From JADHUC01 sp964617665 (GTDB lineage: Bacteria; Planctomycetota; Planctomycetia; Pirellulales; Pirellulaceae): a stretch of DNA of 7,155 bases. The notes below the pieces were generated by a model. The model worked only from the letters and a program-made list of their open reading frames with translations, ran no database searches and was not told the DNA's origin. This document shows, piece after piece, positions 1 through 6,122 of the stretch. The position numbers were made by a program, and so were the translations under genes. Each line of letters starts with the position of its first letter. The stretch's first letter is position 1. Where the stretch lies: assembly GCA_964617665.1 (NCBI GenBank), contig CAZUAH010000677.1, positions 1 through 7,155 on the forward strand, read 5' to 3'.

Positions 1-230
1 TCATATTCGTCGAGCGCTCCACCACGAATATCCTCCGCAGTAATCTTCTGAACGTCGAGCTCATCGGCTTTTTCAAGGACTGACATCAACTCCTTGATGC
101 TTCGCCCCACGCCCACATCGTTGTAGACAGCCACTCGAATCTCTTCGGTCCTGCGATGGGGATCGTCCCCGGCCGCGAACAGCGGTGAAACCGAAAAGAG
201 CAGAAGCAGAGCTGTGGTGCTGAATCTCAT
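1..230 (-). CDS. Secreted BPL_N-domain protein, N-terminal part (cut by window edge)
   Basis: The first 76 codons of a gene that continues beyond position 1. ATG is at 230-228. Residues 1-20 form a clear Sec signal peptide: basic MRF, a leucine-rich core, and a probable cleavage site near FAA-GDD. The mature part has a hydrophobic beta strand, IRVAVYNDVGVGRS (residues 31-44), then a helix and EDIRGGALDEY (67-76). This matches the opening of planctomycete proteins with a biotin-protein-ligase N-terminal-like domain (BPL_N, a class I glutamine-amidotransferase-like fold), in which 'VAVY-D-GVG-S' precedes 'ED-R-G-L--YD'. Their function is unknown, and the diagnostic nucleophile region lies outside the window. 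The start is 11 bases past the sulfatase stop, so the two genes are probably co-transcribed. No clear Shine-Dalgarno is visible. The secreted N-terminus is sure; the family call is from recognition. Confidence 0.72.
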   Translation of the reverse strand, partial: MRFSTTALLLLFSVSPLFAAGDDPHRRTEEIRVAVYNDVGVGRSIKELMSVLEKADELDVQKITAEDIRGGALDEY

Positions 231-241
231 GGCGGCTTGGC

Positions 242-2185
242 CTAGCGCACCGGCACGGGCTCGGTCTGCAGGTGCTGGATGTTGCTGGCGTAGTCCTTAC
301 CGATGAAAGCCGCAATGCGGACCATGTTGCCGGGCACGGTTGCCGGAACATCAAAACTCACTTCGATGACTCCCTCGCCAGAGACGTTCACGACTTTCCG
401 ATCCACCCGTCTGCCCTCGGGGCCAGCTTTCAAGGTAACGTGAACGAGTTGCTCGCCGAGAGCCGCTTCGACCTTGTGGCGCAGCTCAACCGACAGCGGC
501 TTTCCCGCGGCGACTGACTCGGGTATCTCCAGGGCAATCAAGTCAGACCGCTTTTTCGAGCCGGCGTTCGCGCCTCGCTTGTTTCCCTTGCGTTTCTGTT
601 TCCTCCGCTCGTCCGCCTCTTTCTCCTTTTCCAGCACGTACGCTTCGCGTACGGCGGGATCGTCCCGTTTGCGGAAGACGTCCAACATGTGGTCTCCGGT
701 GTCGACCATCCACGTTTCGAGAGCTTCGCGCAACACGGCAAGCTCCTGCTGGTGATCGGGAGCGTCGATCAGATTCGCTAGGCAGTCGGGATCGTTCTCG
801 ATGTCGTAGAGTTCTTCGACCACACGATGCTGATACAGATCATGGCGAGCTGCAATGGTCTCGTCTGTCTCGGCCAGTTCCGCCATACGGCGATATGTGG
901 GTGTGCCGGTGGTCGCAGTGGCCATGACTCGCTCGCCGTTGGACCACGGATTGAATAGGTAGAGGAGACGTTTCGTTTGTACGGCTCGCATGGGATCGCG
1001 TGAGCCGCCCGCGTTTTCGTTGTACTCCTTGATTACCATTTCGCGACCGTCCTGCGACTCGCCCTTCAACAGCGGTGCAAAAGAACGACCGTCGATGCCA
1101 TCGGGATGCTTCGCACCGACAACATCTAACAGAGTTGGAAGAAAGTCCACGGCCGAGACCATGTGCCGATCGTCCACGGAACCGGCATCAGTGACACCCG
1201 GCCAACGGATGATCAGCGGCGTGTGCGTGCTGTGGTGGTACAGTTGCGTCTTGGCAAATGGTAACGGCATCCCATGATCGGACAGGAACATCACGAGCGT
1301 GTTATCGGCTTCGCCTGAATCCAGAAGCGCTTTCAGGATATGTCCAGCACCGTCGTCCGCGCGTCGCACGGACGAATAGTAGTGGGCCAGTTCCCTGGAA
1401 ACCACAAGATCGTCGAAAAGGTAGCCGGGCGTCGGCGGCTCGTCGGCCGTGAAGACGCGGGATGGCATGTGAGGATCGGGAATTGTCTCGCCGCTCTTAC
1501 TCTGAGCGTGGAACGGTTTGTGTGGATCCGCGATGTTGATCATCAGACAGAATGGTTTGCCTTCGGCCTTTGCCGCCTCGATGCCTCGGGTCGTCGAGAG
1601 GCCGTAGGATACGGGGTCTTTGACGTGTGCCTTCGTGCCGTCGGGCAACATGTCCAAGACAAGGTCCCACGCATACGGATGATAGGGCGTCGAGTGAGAA
1701 ACCTTGTGGCGAATTGCCGTGAAGTAACCGGCGTTTTTCATCAAGTCAACCAAATGTGGGTAGTTCGGCTCCTTCACCTGGTAGAACCCTTCGACGCCAT
1801 TGTTGTGCGGGTATCGGCCGGACCACATCACGTTTCGCGAAGGCATGCAATTGCCTACCTGCACATGTGCACGAGTGAATCGAAGGCCCTCCTTGGCGAG
1901 CCGGTCGATATTCGGGGTGGTGTCGGGCAGCTTGCAGCCGAACGCGCCGATCGAATCAGCGCTCATATCGTCCACTGTGATCAGCAGAAGGTTGGGCCTG
2001 TCCGCGGCCGTCGCGGAAAAGCCGCAAATGCTGAGCATGAAGACAAGAGCGCATTTCAAAACCGTAGCTGCACTCGCCAGAGTGCGGATGGACGCCCGAA
2101 AAGACCGCGTTCTGGCGAACGCAGCTACGAAAGATTCCGGTTCTGAAATACGCTTAACGAGTAGGATGCGGAAAGCCTGTTTCAT
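242..2185 (-). CDS. Secreted sulfatase, N-sulfoglucosamine sulfohydrolase (SGSH)-like
   Basis: A 647-residue arylsulfatase-superfamily enzyme that hydrolyses sulfate esters or N-sulfate groups, probably on sulfated polysaccharide outside the cytoplasm. The sulfatase domain starts at RPNLLLITVDDM (residues 63-74; Asp72/Asp73 are metal ligands). The CMPSR motif at 113-117 carries Cys113, the residue converted to formylglycine, followed by SGRYPHNNG. ADPHKPF is at 219-225, and SDHGMPLPF (302-310) supplies the Asp303/His304 metal ligands. The order of DHG-PLPF, K-T-LY, DPMRAVQ (397-403) and ELYDIENDP (458-466) parallels human SGSH, so an S1_8-like assignment fits; the substrate is inferred. The hydrophobic signal segment (about 41-56) is preceded by about 40 unusual residues, so the true start may be internal. 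Only a weak GGGA precedes the ATG. Residues 519-546 form a charged, lysine/arginine-rich linker to a beta-rich C-terminal domain (about 548-647). Confidence 0.93.
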   Translation of the reverse strand: MKQAFRILLVKRISEPESFVAAFARTRSFRASIRTLASAATVLKCALVFMLSICGFSATAADRPNLLLITVDDMSADSIGAFGCKLPDTTPNIDRLAKEGLRFTRAHVQVGNCMPSRNVMWSGRYPHNNGVEGFYQVKEPNYPHLVDLMKNAGYFTAIRHKVSHSTPYHPYAWDLVLDMLPDGTKAHVKDPVSYGLSTTRGIEAAKAEGKPFCLMINIADPHKPFHAQSKSGETIPDPHMPSRVFTADEPPTPGYLFDDLVVSRELAHYYSSVRRADDGAGHILKALLDSGEADNTLVMFLSDHGMPLPFAKTQLYHHSTHTPLIIRWPGVTDAGSVDDRHMVSAVDFLPTLLDVVGAKHPDGIDGRSFAPLLKGESQDGREMVIKEYNENAGGSRDPMRAVQTKRLLYLFNPWSNGERVMATATTGTPTYRRMAELAETDETIAARHDLYQHRVVEELYDIENDPDCLANLIDAPDHQQELAVLREALETWMVDTGDHMLDVFRKRDDPAVREAYVLEKEKEADERRKQKRKGNKRGANAGSKKRSDLIALEIPESVAAGKPLSVELRHKVEAALGEQLVHVTLKAGPEGRRVDRKVVNVSGEGVIEVSFDVPATVPGNMVRIAAFIGKDYASNIQHLQTEPVPVR

Positions 2186-2320
2186 GTGATAGATCCCGTG
2201 ATCAATTGGGCACGTGCCAGTGCGTGTCGCACAGACGTGTAGCGTCTCCGGCGCCGTGAATCATAGGTCCAAACGGCGCAAAAGCCCGCTACGGTTATCC
2301 CGAGCGCGTTCTAAATGCAG

Positions 2321-2358
2321 AAAGCCGCTCGTTTCGAGACCACGAAACGAACGGCTTT
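2321..2358 (-). terminator. Hairpin terminator downstream of the HU gene
   Basis: The arms at 2321-2336 and 2343-2358 form a 16-bp stem with a 6-base loop. Read as minus-strand RNA, the only non-Watson-Crick pair is a G-U wobble; on the plus strand the same position is a C-A mismatch, so the structure favours the minus-strand transcript. The stem ends in CGGCUUU followed by CUGCAUUU, a short and imperfect U tract. It lies 39 bases past the HU stop codon and before the sulfatase gene, as expected of the HU terminator. The poor U tract lowers the confidence in strong termination. Confidence 0.7.
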
Positions 2359-2397
2359 GCCATTTGTGTCAGTTTGTGTGTTGCGCCTGTAACTGGT

Positions 2398-2718
2398 CTA
2401 CGCGACCATGTCTTTCAGCGCTTTCAGCGGACGCACTTTGATGACTTTGCGTTCCGGCTTTGGATTGGCCCACACCATCTCGCCCGTAGCGGGGTTGCGC
2501 ACCTGACGTTTCGGCGTCGCTGCTTTGTGCTGTACCACGACCTTCATCAAACCAGGCACGGTGAATTGGCCCGGTCCCTTCACCGCCTTTTCAACCTCTG
2601 CGGTGATAGCATCGAAGACGGCAGCGACCTGCTTCTTGTTCAGGTCGGTAGCCTCTGCGATGGCGTTGAACAACTCGGTCTTGGTGGGGGGTTTCGGTCC
2701 TGGGGTCTTCTCGGTCAT
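2398..2718 (-). CDS. HU-family DNA-binding protein (variant with long basic arm)
   Basis: A 106-residue nucleoid-associated protein of the HU/IHF superfamily, which dimerises and bends DNA. The HU fold begins at TKTELFNAIAE (residues 12-22), followed by the helix DLNKKQVAAVFDAITAEVEK and the turn GPGQFTVPGLMK (48-59). The DNA-binding arm is VQHKAATPKRQVRNPATGE (62-80), with the conserved RNPATGE at the tip, and the protein closes with VRPLKALKDMV. It differs from classical 90-residue HU in a proline-rich N-terminal tail (PGPKPP), 'PGLMKV' where HU has 'GFGTF', and a return strand rich in Lys/Arg (PKPERKVIKV). Such variants are, from memory, common in planctomycetes and cyanobacteria. ATG at 2718 is chosen over an upstream in-frame TTG at 2748 because a near-perfect Shine-Dalgarno sits just before it. 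The gene stands alone between two terminators with its own promoter. Confidence 0.93.
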   Translation of the reverse strand: MTEKTPGPKPPTKTELFNAIAEATDLNKKQVAAVFDAITAEVEKAVKGPGQFTVPGLMKVVVQHKAATPKRQVRNPATGEMVWANPKPERKVIKVRPLKALKDMVA

Positions 2719-2727
2719 CTCTTGTAG

Positions 2728-2735
2728 CCCTCCTT
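2728..2735 (-). promoter_or_regulatory. Strong Shine-Dalgarno fixing the HU start
   Basis: The minus strand reads AAGGAGGG, ending 9 bases before the ATG at 2718-2716. It is the best ribosome-binding site in the window and lies inside the longer reading frame that starts at TTG 2748, which rules out that longer start. Confidence 0.88.
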
Positions 2736-2789
2736 GCGTACTAGTCAATGGCTAAAAGGTCACGTCTGTCCCGTTGGCAGATGGCGACG

Positions 2790-2818
2790 ATTAGATAATC
2801 GTGCGAAGGGATTTGCAA
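2790..2818 (-). promoter_or_regulatory. Sigma-70-type promoter of the HU gene with a -10 palindrome
   Basis: The minus strand has a -35-like TTGCAA (2818-2813, 4 of 6 consensus bases), a 17-base spacer, and a -10-like TCTAAT (2795-2790, 5 of 6). Initiation would fall near 2783, giving a leader of about 65 bases. The -10 lies inside a dyad at 2788-2801: arms CGATTA and TAATCG around a 2-base centre. It sits between the aspartate kinase terminator and HU, where an independent promoter is expected. Not experimentally supported. Confidence 0.5.
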
Positions 2819-2851
2819 CCCGAATACACGCAAAAAGTGGGCAAAAACCCC

Positions 2852-2872
2852 AAAAAACGCCCATTTTTGGGC
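2852..2872 (-). terminator. Intrinsic terminator of aspartate kinase
   Basis: The minus strand has a GCCCA-AAAA-TGGGC hairpin (2872-2859) followed after one G by six T residues (2857-2852). It begins 14 bases past the lysC stop. The stem is short but GC-capped and the U run is clean. A second, competing hairpin lies just downstream: TGGGC 2863-2859 with GCCCA 2842-2838, followed by CTTTTT. It may act as a backup. Confidence 0.75.
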
Positions 2873-2886
2873 CGGAACACGATGTC

Positions 2887-4671
2887 TCACCGCAGGACAT
2901 CCCCAAAAGCGGCCTTCAAGCTCTCCAAACCCCGTTCACCTTCATCGCCGTCCACGACCACGTTCACTCGCACTTCACTCGTGTTGATCATGGCCACATT
3001 CACTCCCACGTCCGCCAGCGCGCGGAACATGCGAATGGCTACGCTGGTGTGGCTTCGAAGGCCGACGCCCGACACCGAGAGCTTGGCGATGTTTGGGCAA
3101 CTGCTGACGCCAGTACACGAAAACTTCTCGGCCAGACGCCGCGCGACCGCAATGCTTCCATCCACCTTCTCTCGTGGCACAGTGAAACTCAGGCTCGCCT
3201 GTTCTTCATGGCTGTCGCGGCTCTGCACGATCATGTCGACAAAGATGCCCGCTCCGGCAATCTCGTGGAACACCTTGGCGGCTACGCCTGGAATGTCAGG
3301 TACGCCGCTGATGGTCACACGGCCCTGGCTTTCGTCCAGGGAAATATCGTCCAGAACCAGCTCCTCCATGTCGACGCCTTGAAGGCGCGTAACCACGTCG
3401 GCGGCATCCGCTTCGGCACGAGCAGTCGACGTGTCCTGCACTGACTTCGGACCGGGTGGTTCCGTATCGAGCTCAAATGCCTTGTGCACAATTCGCAGTC
3501 CGGACTGAGCCGCGTCGCGTTCCACCAGCACCGAGATCTTGATTTCACTGGTGGTGATCATCTGGATGTTGACGTCTTCTGCCGCCAACGCGGCGAACAT
3601 CTTCTCGGCCACACCCGCTTGCTTTGCCATGCCCAGGCCGACTACCGAGATCTTCGACACATTATCGTCGTGTCTGATTCTGCCTGCCCCAAGCTGTGCG
3701 ACTGCCTCCTGCACTGCTTCCAGCGTGATCGCTAGTTCGTTGCAAGGAACAGTGAAGGCAATGTCCGCCTTACCGTCTTCGCCGACGTTTTGGACGATCA
3801 TGTCCACCGTAACATTTCGTTTGGCAACGCGCGAGAAGATCTCATGACTGACGCCCGGTTTGTCAGGCACGTCCAAAACCGAAACCAACGCTTCGTTTTC
3901 GGTCACGGCTGCACCGCTCACGGGACGTTCCAGCGACTCGGGTTCGACGACGATCATCGAACCGGGTGCATCGCTAAGGCTACTGCGCACGTGGATCGGA
4001 ACGTTATACTTCTTGGCGAATTCGATCGAACGATTATGCATGACCCCGGCACCCAGACTGGCCAGTTCCAGCATCTCGTCGTAGCTGATCCGTTCGACGC
4101 GTCGAGCTTCCGGCAACACGCGCGGATCGGTCGAGTAGACGCCATCTACATCGGTGTAGATCTCACACGCATCTGCCCCCAACACCGCCGCCAACGCTAC
4201 CGCGGTGGTATCACTGCCGCCGCGACCCAGCGTTGTGATGTCGAAATCGTCGGTAATCCCCTGGAATCCGGCGGCGATGACGATGTTGCCTTCGTCCAAC
4301 AGATTCTGCATGCGTTCGGTGGATATCGATTTGATGCGGGCCTTCGTGTGCGTGGCATCCGTCTTGATACCGATCTGGGCGCCGGTCAGGCTAACCGCCT
4401 TGGATCCCAAGGCATGGATCGCAATAGCCACCAAGGCCACGCTGACCTGCTCGCCGGTGGACAGTAGCATATCCATTTCCCGAGCCGGAGGCCGCTTGTT
4501 GATCTCCGCGGCCAATTCGATCAGCATGTCCGTGTTCTTGCCCATCGCGCTGACAACCATAACGACCTGATTGCCTTGTTGTTGAGCGCGAATTGCTTTA
4601 CGTGCGGCAGCCAAGATCTTCTCGGCATCAGCAACACTAGTTCCACCAAATTTCTGTACGATCAGAGACAT
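2887..4671 (-). CDS. lysC: Aspartate kinase with four ACT domains
   Basis: A 594-residue cytosolic aspartokinase (EC 2.7.2.4) that phosphorylates L-aspartate to 4-phospho-aspartate, the first step toward lysine, methionine, threonine and diaminopimelate. The kinase domain spans about residues 1-245: KFGGTS at 7-12, VVSAMG at 39-44, STGEQ at 71-75, GFQG at 135-138, TTLGRGGSDTTAVALA at 147-162 and YTDVDGVYSTDPR at 172-184. Two ACT pairs follow: ACT1 (about 262-330, VDMIVQN), ACT2 (340-400, QMITTSEIKISV), a polar linker (401-432), ACT3 (452-515, VDMIVQS) and ACT4 (530-590, AMINTSEVRVNV). The second pair repeats the first, making it longer than the usual 400-450-residue form with two ACT domains. 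The same four-ACT layout is known in cyanobacteria. End-product feedback inhibition is expected, but which amino acid cannot be read from sequence. The ATG at 4671 directly precedes SLIVQKFGG and lacks a good Shine-Dalgarno. Confidence 0.96.
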   Translation of the reverse strand: MSLIVQKFGGTSVADAEKILAAARKAIRAQQQGNQVVMVVSAMGKNTDMLIELAAEINKRPPAREMDMLLSTGEQVSVALVAIAIHALGSKAVSLTGAQIGIKTDATHTKARIKSISTERMQNLLDEGNIVIAAGFQGITDDFDITTLGRGGSDTTAVALAAVLGADACEIYTDVDGVYSTDPRVLPEARRVERISYDEMLELASLGAGVMHNRSIEFAKKYNVPIHVRSSLSDAPGSMIVVEPESLERPVSGAAVTENEALVSVLDVPDKPGVSHEIFSRVAKRNVTVDMIVQNVGEDGKADIAFTVPCNELAITLEAVQEAVAQLGAGRIRHDDNVSKISVVGLGMAKQAGVAEKMFAALAAEDVNIQMITTSEIKISVLVERDAAQSGLRIVHKAFELDTEPPGPKSVQDTSTARAEADAADVVTRLQGVDMEELVLDDISLDESQGRVTISGVPDIPGVAAKVFHEIAGAGIFVDMIVQSRDSHEEQASLSFTVPREKVDGSIAVARRLAEKFSCTGVSSCPNIAKLSVSGVGLRSHTSVAIRMFRALADVGVNVAMINTSEVRVNVVVDGDEGERGLESLKAAFGDVLR

Positions 4672-4695
4672 GATTCTGGGTCTGTTTTTGTAGGA

Positions 4696-4735
4696 TGGGC
4701 CAAGTCTTTGCGGCCCACCGCCGGGTAGTTATATA
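4696..4735 (-). promoter_or_regulatory. Possible lysC promoter and leader hairpin
   Basis: In the 113-base gap upstream of lysC, the minus strand has an AT-rich -10-like TATATA/TATAAC (4735-4728) in otherwise GC-rich DNA, but no convincing -35. Just downstream is a perfect 6-bp inverted repeat: TGGGCC (4717-4712) and GGCCCA (4701-4696) with a 10-base loop. Transcription from the -10 would place this hairpin almost at the 5' end of the lysC mRNA. No U tract follows, so it is not a terminator. The gap is too short for a lysine riboswitch. Confidence 0.28.
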
Positions 4736-4771
4736 GTCTTGCGGGCCGCGAACGTCGCGCCCTCTTGATTG

Positions 4772-4794
4772 CGGCTCCGTAACGCTAGGAGCCG
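4772..4794 (-). other. Hairpin overlapping the stop of the phosphoglycerate-mutase-family gene
   Basis: Arms CGGCTCC (4794-4788 on the minus strand) and GGAGCCG (4778-4772) pair perfectly around a 9-base loop that contains the TAG stop (4787-4785). No U run follows. It could be a weak transcription terminator or a 3' stabilising structure; the sequence does not decide. Confidence 0.35.
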
Positions 4795-5990
4795 AGGAAG
4801 TATTTCATCATCTTCCAACCTGGATCGAATGCCAAGTCGGATTGCCCCGCGCAAGTTTCATCATAAGTTGCATGCCCGTCCGCGGCCACGTCCGTGCCGG
4901 CGATGGCCAAGGGTACAAAACCGTGGCTGTGCGTTTTGGTGCGCAACGGAGTGGGATGGTCCGGCGATACGAGTATGCGGTAATCGCCTTGCGAGCGAAG
5001 TGCTTCCAGTACGGGTGCGACGATGTGACGGTCGATTTCCTCCAGGGCCTTGATCTTCGCCTGCACATCGCCTTCGTGTGACGCCTCGTCCGTGGCCTCG
5101 ATATGGACACAAACCAAGTCGGTCGAGTTCAGGGCTTCGACGGCGCAGCGGCCTTTGGAGGCATAGTCCGTATCCGTGTAGCCTGTGGCGCCGGGTGCCT
5201 CGATTCGCTCCCAGCCGATCAACGCAGCCAGCCCGCGGAGCAAATCCACGGCAGTGATCATCTTGCCCGATTTGCCGTAAGCATCTTTGAACGAAGGCAA
5301 TGTCGGCGTCCTACCCAGTCCCCACAGCCAAACGTTCGTTGCAGGCAGCTTGCCGGCCGCACGCCGAGCAACATTGACCGAATGGTCCGCAAACAACGAA
5401 ATAGTGTGGCTCATCAAGTCGTTCAAGAAGTCGCTGCCTGCGCCGCGGGGATAATCGTTGGCGACGGATTTGTCCGTCAGATCGTGTGGCGGAGTGGCGC
5501 GAGTATCGTCGGCGAAAGGCACCGGCTGCTGACCGCCTCGGTACATAATCAAGTTGCGATAGCTGACACCGGGGATAAACTCTAGCGGCAAGTCGCCAAC
5601 CAGTTCTTCCTGGGCAGATTTCAGTAGCTCTGCCGCCTCTTCCGATGAAATGTGCCCCGCGGTGAAATCGCGCATGATCTGGTCTTCGATCGTGACCAGA
5701 TTGCAACGAATGGCCCAATCGTCGGGCCCCATTTCGATTCCCTGAGCAGCCGCTTCCAACGGGGCACGTCCGGTGAACTGCACGGCAGGGTCGTACCCCA
5801 GTAGGCTCATGGTGGCCACGGCCGACCCAGCAGGCATATGGGCCGGTACGTTGCTTGAACGTCCCACGACGCCGGCCGCCGCGATCTCGTCCATGGCCGG
5901 CACCTGGGCTGCTTCCAGCGGCGTTTTTCCGTCCAACGCCTCCTGAGGCTCGTCAGCGCACCCGTCGGGTATGATAATCGCGTATTTCAT
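4785..5990 (-). CDS. Cofactor-independent phosphoglycerate mutase family; proposed homoserine kinase (TIGR02535-like)
   Basis: A 401-residue alkaline-phosphatase-superfamily enzyme of the archaeal-type phosphoglycerate mutase (ApgM) family, cytosolic and metal-dependent. It opens with MKYAIIIPDGCADEP (Asp9 metal ligand). The phosphoryl-carrying serine is in AGSAVATMSLLGYDP (Ser56). Further ligands are in HIEATDEASHEGD (Asp301, His305), SPDHPTP (Asp344, His345) and THSHG (His354/356). The length is normal for the family. The segment RCNLVTIED...AGHISSEEA resembles the bacterial subgroup annotated as 'proposed homoserine kinase', which stands in for ThrB in genomes without a GHMP-type enzyme. 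The codirectional lysC immediately downstream supports a threonine role, but mutase activity is not excluded. ATG 5990 is chosen because the family begins at this residue and GGAAA precedes it; a longer in-frame start at 6089 adds 33 unrelated residues. The gene follows the epimerase after 132 bases. Confidence 0.88.
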   Translation of the reverse strand: MKYAIIIPDGCADEPQEALDGKTPLEAAQVPAMDEIAAAGVVGRSSNVPAHMPAGSAVATMSLLGYDPAVQFTGRAPLEAAAQGIEMGPDDWAIRCNLVTIEDQIMRDFTAGHISSEEAAELLKSAQEELVGDLPLEFIPGVSYRNLIMYRGGQQPVPFADDTRATPPHDLTDKSVANDYPRGAGSDFLNDLMSHTISLFADHSVNVARRAAGKLPATNVWLWGLGRTPTLPSFKDAYGKSGKMITAVDLLRGLAALIGWERIEAPGATGYTDTDYASKGRCAVEALNSTDLVCVHIEATDEASHEGDVQAKIKALEEIDRHIVAPVLEALRSQGDYRILVSPDHPTPLRTKTHSHGFVPLAIAGTDVAADGHATYDETCAGQSDLAFDPGWKMMKYFLGS

Positions 5991-6122
5991 GCTTTCCACT
6001 TTCCGGTTACTCGCGCCCGGCAGACCGCATTTGTCCGTGCGCAGTACAACAGTCTGATCGAAAAGCGTTTGGGCGTCCAGGTGGGCCAAACGGCGACGGG
6101 ACGTTCGGCGGGCAGAGGTCTC

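Noticed and set aside
1340..2146. 268-codon open frame on the plus strand opposite the sulfatase
   Set aside because: It lies wholly antisense to a clear sulfatase, has no recognisable domain and is compositionally a shadow of the GC-rich coding strand.
2186..2320. Promoter for the sulfatase, including a GCGCCG/CGGCGC inverted repeat (2251-2279)
   Set aside because: No -35/-10 pair with acceptable spacing was found, and the 6-bp arms with a 17-base loop are not distinctive in GC-rich DNA.
2719..2748. Upstream TTG start for HU adding 10 residues
   Set aside because: The added segment contains the AAGGAGGG Shine-Dalgarno that serves ATG 2718.
2734..4467. Plus-strand open frames opposite aspartate kinase (2734-3444 and 3790-4467)
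   Set aside because: Both are antisense to conserved kinase and ACT motifs; their His/Arg-rich translations show no family resemblance.
4672..4784. Lysine riboswitch upstream of lysC
   Set aside because: The gap is 113 bases, shorter than the known lysine aptamer plus expression platform, and shows no multi-helix junction.
5103..5585. 160-codon plus-strand open frame
   Set aside because: It is antisense to the phosphoglycerate-mutase-family gene and has no motif or ribosome-binding site.
5991..6089. Upstream start for the phosphoglycerate-mutase-family gene adding 33 residues
   Set aside because: The family begins at MKYAIIIPDG, and the added residues do not resemble family sequence.
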